From the NCBI RefSeq assembly GCF_958298935.1, contig NC_084922.1, forward strand, positions 18,106,501 through 18,170,500: 64,000 nt of DNA, written 5' to 3'. The stretch comes from Phragmites australis (lineage: Eukaryota > Streptophyta > Magnoliopsida > Poales > Poaceae). This document shows, piece by piece, positions 59,001-64,000 of the stretch; position 1 is the stretch's first letter; each line of letters opens with the position of its first letter. The notes under the pieces are model-generated. The model did no database searches and was not told where the DNA came from. It worked only from the letters and a program-made list of their open reading frames with translations. Made by a program: the position numbers and the translations under genes.

Positions 59001-62000
59001 TATTCATTTGAAATATTTTTGATTAGAACTTAAAATTGTTTTAAAGGTGAAACAACATATATTTTGATCCAATCACCGGTAATATTGTTTTTTTAGTGTT
59101 TCTCTCTTCTGGCGTTGCTAGCCTCGGAGATGAAAAAAGTCATTTTACTGTGGCATTGACGCATTGTTATTTCCATTTTCAATAGTTCTTGTGATGTTAT
59201 TTAGCAGTTGAGCTCCTTTGTGATATTATTATGTAATTATCTTCTCTTTGATATTACTGAGCTAATTTAGTACTTTTGGTAGATAAAAAAAATTGTCGGT
59301 TTGCCAAATGAGGTTAATTTGGGTTTCCCTAGATGGTTTTGCTCAAACGGAACCTGTTTTGATATCTGTGAATTGCTGTCTTCTGGACATGGTTGTTCAA
59401 ATGAGTTGATAAACATCATCAGTACATTCAGATTGTTGGTTTGGGGTTGAGAAATGTGCTAACTTTTATCTGAACTACACACTACTTGATCTGGCCCAAA
59501 AGAAATCACTTCTAATTCATCAGGCTTGTTGAGCACATGAAGCAATTTTTTGGAGCTTCTAGTGATTCAAGTAAAGTACTGAGAAAGCAAGGTTAAATGT
59601 AGAACTCGAAATGAGAAGCAAGGTAGGTCGTTGATTCAGTTGGGATCTTGCTTCTTTTGTTGCCGTTGAAAATCACCTGGTAATGAAAGTAGAAGGGTCA
59701 AATTAGCTGTTTTGAATGTAGAGGGACCAAAATGAATACAATAGGAGAACTAAGGAGATGAAAAGCACTGTTTATTCTTGGTAATTTTTTGCTAGAGGAC
59801 ACTTTGACTTCGTGGCTTTTGCTGGTGGAGACTAAAACTTTTGGTCTTTTTTGGGGGAAGACACTCCCAAAAGCTTGATATTTGCCAGGAGACATTGCAC
59901 GCGTTAAAATATACTATTTTGTTGAATGGGGGAGAGAAATAATCTAAAAAATGATCAGAGTGCCCTCCTCCTTCCTCTTCTCTTCTTCCCCAGCACCTCC
60001 CTATTCCTCTCTAATTCATGACGTGTCGCGTGTAGCGTCGCTGGACGATGCAGGGGGGGGGGGGGACGTGAGGCGACGATGAGATTGAGCGCGGATGCAT
60101 GGTCTATGATGGCGAGCGGCAGGACCTGACTGGCCATTTATCGAATTGTCAACCAACACCACCTGGCGCGGTGGTTCAGTGGACGATAAACCGGTGCCCA
60201 GTCCAAGCAAGCATAGTGGTGAGAGTCGGAGAGTCGATAGCGAGGGCGGTCGGGATGGAGGGGATCGTGAAGGCGTGGGTGTAGGGGAAGCCCATACAAA
60301 TCTTCCTCGTCGCGGCTTGTCCACCTCCGTCCACGTGCGCCAAATCTTGGGACACCGATTGATTTCTTTTGTTTGTTTATGTACATATTCTTGTGGAGAT
60401 CTCATTTGGACTTGGCTTGATCTGGAGAGAGATCTGGAAACAGGGCTTCGAGGAGCTAATGATGGTATACATCATGTCCGTGTATGGACCGACTGCCAGA
60501 TGTTACGACCTCGGCTCCATCCGCTGCGAGGGCCATGGACAGGTTATGCTTGATTAGGCTATGGGCTATATTTGAGAAGATTGTAGTGTTCTGTTTGTGA
60601 TTTGGGAGGACCATGGGCTGCTGCTGCAATCTCTTCGGTGGTGGATGGCAAGAACCTGACAGTAGGCTGCTGTGATTGGCTTTACTTTGAAGAAAGGAGC
60701 AGCAAAGATGAAGAATCTAGAGGAAGAAGAAAGGATATGACCAGTGGGCCCGATGGAAAAATAGACATTTCGTCCTGTTTCTCTCTCCTATTGACCAGAA
60801 TATTAATATTTTAATGAGCACAGTGTTTTCCAGTGTCTTCCCCTAAAGATAAAAATTTGTAGTGTCCACCAGCAAAAGCCAGAAAGTCAGTGTGTCCTAG
60901 CAAAATTTGCCTTTACTATTTGTAACTTGATACTGACTTGACTGCTAAATTTCCTGATATAATATACTCAAGTTTCTCAATCTTGATGCAGTAAGTCATC
61001 TACTTATGTTTCCATCATTTTCCTGCCAACAGAATAATGCCCTCTGCAAAATGTTGTATTGAACTTTCAGTGTTGTTAGCAAGCTGCATAACTTCTGCTT
61101 TGTTTATTTGTAACTGCTACCACTCTAGATTTACAACATTAAATTACATCTTATTGCTAACTAACTTTCCTTTACCTCAGATCTGGCAGAAGGCATGCTA
61201 ACGTATTAATTAGAGGATCAGTTTTCAGAACTTTCAGTATTAACTTCTTCACTTATGGCTTCCCGGTAATCTCTCCAAGTATTTGTTTTGTTACTCCATA
61301 CCTTTCCTATTTCTTGTTGTAGAGTTTGACATTCTTGGCTGGGCCAACCATTCCTTTTTGTTCTTGCCACGTTCCTAAAGTCACTGATGAGCACACGGTC
61401 TTGATGACCCGTGATGATGGGAGCCCTCCTCATTGTATTCTAATGCTATTCGTCTCCTACACAACAACTCGATGTAAAGTTCAGAAGCAATGGTTTCTAA
61501 TGCTTAGTTGAAGTTGCTTGGGCTTAATATAGAAGGGCTTTGCTGCACTGATCATGCAGTTAAGAAGATGGATGAGTTTGACACCAAGCTCAATGTGCTG
61601 CAGCAGCACATGATTGCATGTGTGGTGGAACCAGAAGAGCGCATTACAGACTTAGAGCCAGTTTGTGGTTGCTGCGCTGTGCTGTGATGTGCTTATTTTT
61701 TAAGTTGCTGTAGGAAAACAGTTGTGAAAAATCTTGTAGTTTGTTTGGGAAATCAAATTAAGTTTAGATAAATTCTGTTATACAACTGTTGGCCCGCACA
61801 TCCTTGTGTAATTTGACACGCATTAATATCATTACTTGCAACCAAGATTAGAATAAAAGCTGTAGCCAAACACTAAAATATCTAAAAGCAGTTGCACCAA
61901 ACGAGATTATCATAGTCCACCTCAATGCTAAACAATGCCTTGGAAAGGTTGAGGTGGCTGCTCAACTTGAGCTGCAGTCGGTTCAATTTGAGGTACTGGA

Positions 62001-63868
62001 GAATGTACCACCTCCCAACACTATAGTTCAGACCAAAAGCTTGTGGAGATCACACAAGAACAGGATGCTATTAACATGTGCCTCATGGCTTTGGAGAAGA
62101 AACCAGTGTGGAACAGTAGTCATGCCTTGTAACATAGCATTGTTCAGGCACACAATATCCACCGTGAGTGAAGCTATCAGAGCTCAGGGTTGTAGCAGCA
62201 GTGCATCAATGTGATGACATCATACAAGGGCCCATAGCGATCCTGAAACAATTGCTTTAGTGGCATTTGATAAAGTTTAAAATCTCAGTGGCATTTTCAT
62301 AATCATAGTTATCAAGTCGTAAAGTCGAGTCGAGTCGCCATAGGGTTGACTTTGTTGACTAGTTGCGACCTGTCCACGACTAGTTTGGAGGTGGACAAAC
62401 TAGTCTGGACTTTGGACTATGTATTTGCAGGCCACAGAGGTCACAATATAACAACAATTGCAAGACTTTTGGACAGCAGATAAAGATAAACAAAGGGGGG
62501 TGAGGCCTTGAAGGGGTGAGGGACCGAGGGGGATGAGAATAGAGAGTTAGAGAAGAGAGAACAGAGCAAAAGTCACAGGGGGATGAGAAGTTGAGAACCT
62601 GCGAATGGAAGGAGACGGCGGCGGCGACAGGAAGGGGGTGGCGGCGGTGGCGAAAGGACGGGGGTGCGGCAGCGGTGACAGGAAGGGGGCGGCAGCCCAC
62701 CAGGAAGGGGGCGGCGGTGATAGGAAGGGGTTGGCGGAGCTGCGGTTGTGAAGGAGCTGGCGGCGACAAGGGTTTAGTTGCTCAAGGTTATGATTTGGAC
62801 TGAATTGGACTGGTGGCAACAAATGTGGGCTGAAAAAATGGGCCAAGGATAGCCCAATCGATCTCCAGTCGAACGCCCAGCCGCCCAGTCAACCGTTCGC
62901 TCGATTAGCCCTCCAAGTTGAGTCGAGACCCTCTAGTCGAGCATGGGTACCGACTTGTCGATTAATCGACGATTAGTCGTGACTAATCGTTCAACTTAAT
63001 AACAATGTTCATAATAAAACAAAGCATTTTCAGCAACAGAGTGCATAGGCATTAAAAAGAAATCTGTTTTCCTAATTGTACTAAACTAATCTATTTGCCT
63101 GTCTAGTTTATGCATATTCTTCTTATGTAAAGTTGGAATGAGCATTTATTCTTGGATTATGAAAAAGAAAGAGGTGTATAAAACAGTGTTATTTGTTAGT
63201 GGTATGTATTTTAGTTTGTATCAGCTCTTTATATAGTGTGTTTTCTTTGGCCCCTTGTACATGTATATATGTTTGATCTTTTTTTGAGCATGTCTTTAAG
63301 AGAAACAGTAAGAATGCCTTAATCTTATAGGCTGGAAAAAAAAAAACTCTGAAGGTGTTTCTCATCTAACAAAACACCTTTGACTATTGCAGGTCCTGCT
63401 GCTTGCCCTTTCCTTCTGGAGTTTCAACTTCACTAGTATTTGTGCTTTTGGTCTCCTAGCATATGTTGGATACATTTTATATGCTTTCCCTTCCTTGTTC
63501 CAAATGCATCGATTGAATGGGTCACTTCTAGTGTTCATTCTACTCTGGGCAGCCAGTACATATGTCTTCAATGTGGCATTCACATTCTTTAACAAAAGAT
63601 TTCAAAAGGTATCAACTTAGGCTATGCAAGTCAACCGGAAATTATTTTATCTATCAATATTTAACAAAAGCTATCAAATCAACATTGCAGGATATGATGA
63701 TTTGGGAAACTATTGGGTTGTGGCACTATCCTATTCCTGGATTATTTTTACTTGCCCAATTCTGCCTTGGAGTCTTTGTAGCACTGTGTAATCTTGTAAA
63801 TAATTCTGTTTTCCTTTACTTGACTTCTGAGGAGGGTCCGTCATCGAGCGATGATCACCTCATTGATG
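53051..63868 (+). CDS. PIEZO: PIEZO mechanosensitive ion channel, exons 1-10 (N-terminal 462 residues; continues beyond the window)
   Basis: The exons are 53051-53111, 54600-54680, 56253-56412, 56556-56701, 57329-57485, 57575-57761, 58754-58869, 61181-61265, 63393-63608 and 63691-63868. All introns are GT-AG and every junction keeps frame (1387 coding bases). The product opens MAWRTDGCAGGFLLPVLLLA and is strongly hydrophobic. It follows the plant PIEZO N-terminus, for example VLLLYIYQLP-like SILLLYIYQLPVRFP (exon 6), RTFSINFFTYGFP (exon 8), CAFGLLAYVGYILYAFPSLF (exon 9) and GLWHYPIPGLFLLAQF (exon 10). These segments form the first transmembrane units of the trimer's blades, which bend with the membrane. 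The pore lies in the missing C-terminal part. In plants PIEZO acts in touch and Ca2+ responses, with tonoplast location shown in moss. Introns 4, 6, 7 and 8 hold transposons. Confidence 0.93.
53112..54599 (+). other. PIEZO intron 1
   Basis: Starts GTGCGC and ends TTTGCAG. The 127-codon frame at 54154-54537 has no family features and overlaps no splice signals, so it is treated as chance or old repeat sequence. Confidence 0.7.
54681..56252 (+). other. PIEZO intron 2
   Basis: GTATGT to TTGAAG. It contains coding-like debris (55092-55313 and 55563-55893, acidic EETREEEEIHDLENT and LEEVVSLAALIDWK), which may be decayed transposon sequence. No TIRs were paired. Confidence 0.65.
56780..57076. mobile_element. 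Stowaway-like MITE in PIEZO intron 4
   Basis: About 297 bp bounded by TA on both sides (56778-56779, 57077-57078). Ends are CTCCATCC..TATTTTATTTTATG and, in reverse complement, CTCCCTTG..TCTATTTTATG. Start sequence, TA duplication and size fit Stowaway (Tc1/mariner) elements of grasses. Confidence 0.7.
58602..58686 (-). mobile_element. 5'-truncated SINE (Au-like) in PIEZO intron 6
   Basis: A perfect 17-bp duplication GGGTTCTGGCTTTTCAA flanks it (58585-58601 and 58687-58703). In minus sense it reads GGGTTTCATCTCTAGCCTAC, CTAATTGCTTGGGACAAAGG, then CTGTTGTTGTTGC. This resembles the 3' end and TTG-rich tail of the grass Au SINE. Only about 85 bp remain, without the tRNA-like head. Confidence 0.85.
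59780..60911. mobile_element. Mutator-like element with long TIRs in PIEZO intron 7
   Basis: The TIRs are about 90 bp. The left end, GGTAATTTTTTGCTAGAGGAC..GGCTTTTGCTGGTGGA..GGGGGAAGACACT, matches the reverse complement of 60820-60911. The 9-bp flanks TTTATTCTT (59771-59779) and TTTACTATT (60912-60920) agree at 7 of 9 positions. TIR length and a 9-bp duplication indicate the Mutator superfamily. No transposase is present. The interior is GC-rich with a G run (60050-60063) and overlapping frames on both strands (60146-60553 +, 60016-60405 -), which may be captured host sequence. Confidence 0.88.
61266..62303 (+). other. PIEZO intron 8, left part
   Basis: It starts GTAATC. Coding-like debris at 61566-61660 (KMDEFDTKLNVLQQHM, EERITDLEP) and 61950-62215 (ELQSVQFEVLENVPPPNT) is separated by a 260-bp AT-rich segment and may be one decayed sequence split by an insertion. 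Confidence 0.5.
62304..63007. mobile_element. hAT-like non-autonomous element in PIEZO intron 8
   Basis: A perfect 8-bp duplication TTCATAAT (62296-62303, 63008-63015) flanks a 704-bp insert. Its ends CATAGTTATCAAGTCG and, in reverse complement, CATTGTTATTAAGTTG match at 13 of 16 positions. The 8-bp duplication and CA start fit the hAT superfamily. Subterminal zones are full of GTCGA/GACTAGT words. The centre (62610-62760) has imperfect GGCGGCGGTGACAGGAAGGG repeats. No transposase is coded. Confidence 0.88.
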
Positions 63869-64000
63869 GTATGTGCATCATATTATCATGAACAAGCATT
63901 TTGATTTTACATTTCCATTGTTGCCACATCTGTTAGTTGAGCAATATGACGCTCTGTATAATCTGTCATAAATTGAACCATGTTGGATATGTCTTATGTA

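Noticed and set aside
60016..60553. Frames of 129 and 135 codons in opposite directions within the Mutator-like element
   Set aside because: They overlap in antisense in GC-rich DNA with no recognisable domain. They are kept only as a possible captured fragment, not called as genes.
61665..61930. AT-rich segment in PIEZO intron 8 with GTTTGTGGTTGCTG and, at the other end, GCAGTTGCACCAAACGAG
   Set aside because: The ends resemble hAT-type MITE termini only loosely and no 8-bp duplication could be shown.

Overview
The window is plant nuclear DNA, almost certainly from a grass and probably a panicoid one. The signs are nested LTR retrotransposons, a SINE tail of the grass Au type, Stowaway, hAT and Mutator elements, GC-rich first exons, and a spliced 5' gene part coding for the N-terminus of a plant PIEZO channel. 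No bacterial genes, CRISPR arrays or confident tRNA/rRNA genes were seen. Only two host genes are supported: a small intronless gene at 20031-20354 (+) with an EDC1/PNRC-like decapping-cofactor motif, and the first ten exons of PIEZO at 53051-63868 (+), which run off the right edge. Most other long reading frames are retroelement debris or products of simple repeats.

Left part, 1-20000. After about 2 kb of featureless AT-rich DNA lies the 3' part of a minus-strand Ty1/copia element (about 2110-3567). It is cut by the LTR of a SIRE-type copia element (3568-3948 and 12936-14893, followed by the start of its gag). That LTR is itself split by a complete Ty3/gypsy element at 3949-12930, with two 2.1-kb LTRs and a perfect 5-bp target duplication (GTTGC). 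The right half of the SIRE LTR also carries a small inverted-repeat element (about 14305-14731). An LTR-like GC-rich stretch and unassigned DNA follow, to about 19900.

Middle part, 23671-50665, is a retrotransposon nest that can be dated by cuts. A gypsy LTR (23671-26295) received a plus-strand SIRE-type copia element (B, from 26296). Element B then received a minus-strand SIRE-type copia element (A, 26716-39556, target duplication GAACC) in its 5' LTR, and a deleted minus-strand gypsy element (D, about 43690-48012) in its integrase. Element A received a gypsy solo LTR (E, 27034-28568, target duplication GAGTA). The last piece of a second copy of the gypsy LTR closes the nest at 50491-50665. 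Element A carries an accessory ORF of about 515 codons between pol and its 3' LTR, broken by one in-frame stop.

Right part, 50700-64000. A 5'-truncated LINE-like insertion with a 27-bp duplication (51181-52314) lies upstream of PIEZO. The PIEZO introns hold a Stowaway-like element (intron 4), a SINE fragment with a perfect 17-bp duplication (intron 6), a 1.1-kb Mutator-like element (intron 7) and a 0.7-kb hAT-like element with a perfect 8-bp duplication (intron 8). The splice sites remain clean GT-AG.

The most unusual signal is that each of the three SIRE-type copia elements is sprinkled with its own short palindromic word. The words are CACCGG..CCGGTG in the left element, GCGGAA..TTCCGC in A and CCCGGA..TCCGGG in B. 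They sit in LTRs and untranslated regions, and in A also in the pol linker, as if each family spreads and keeps a private sequence tag.
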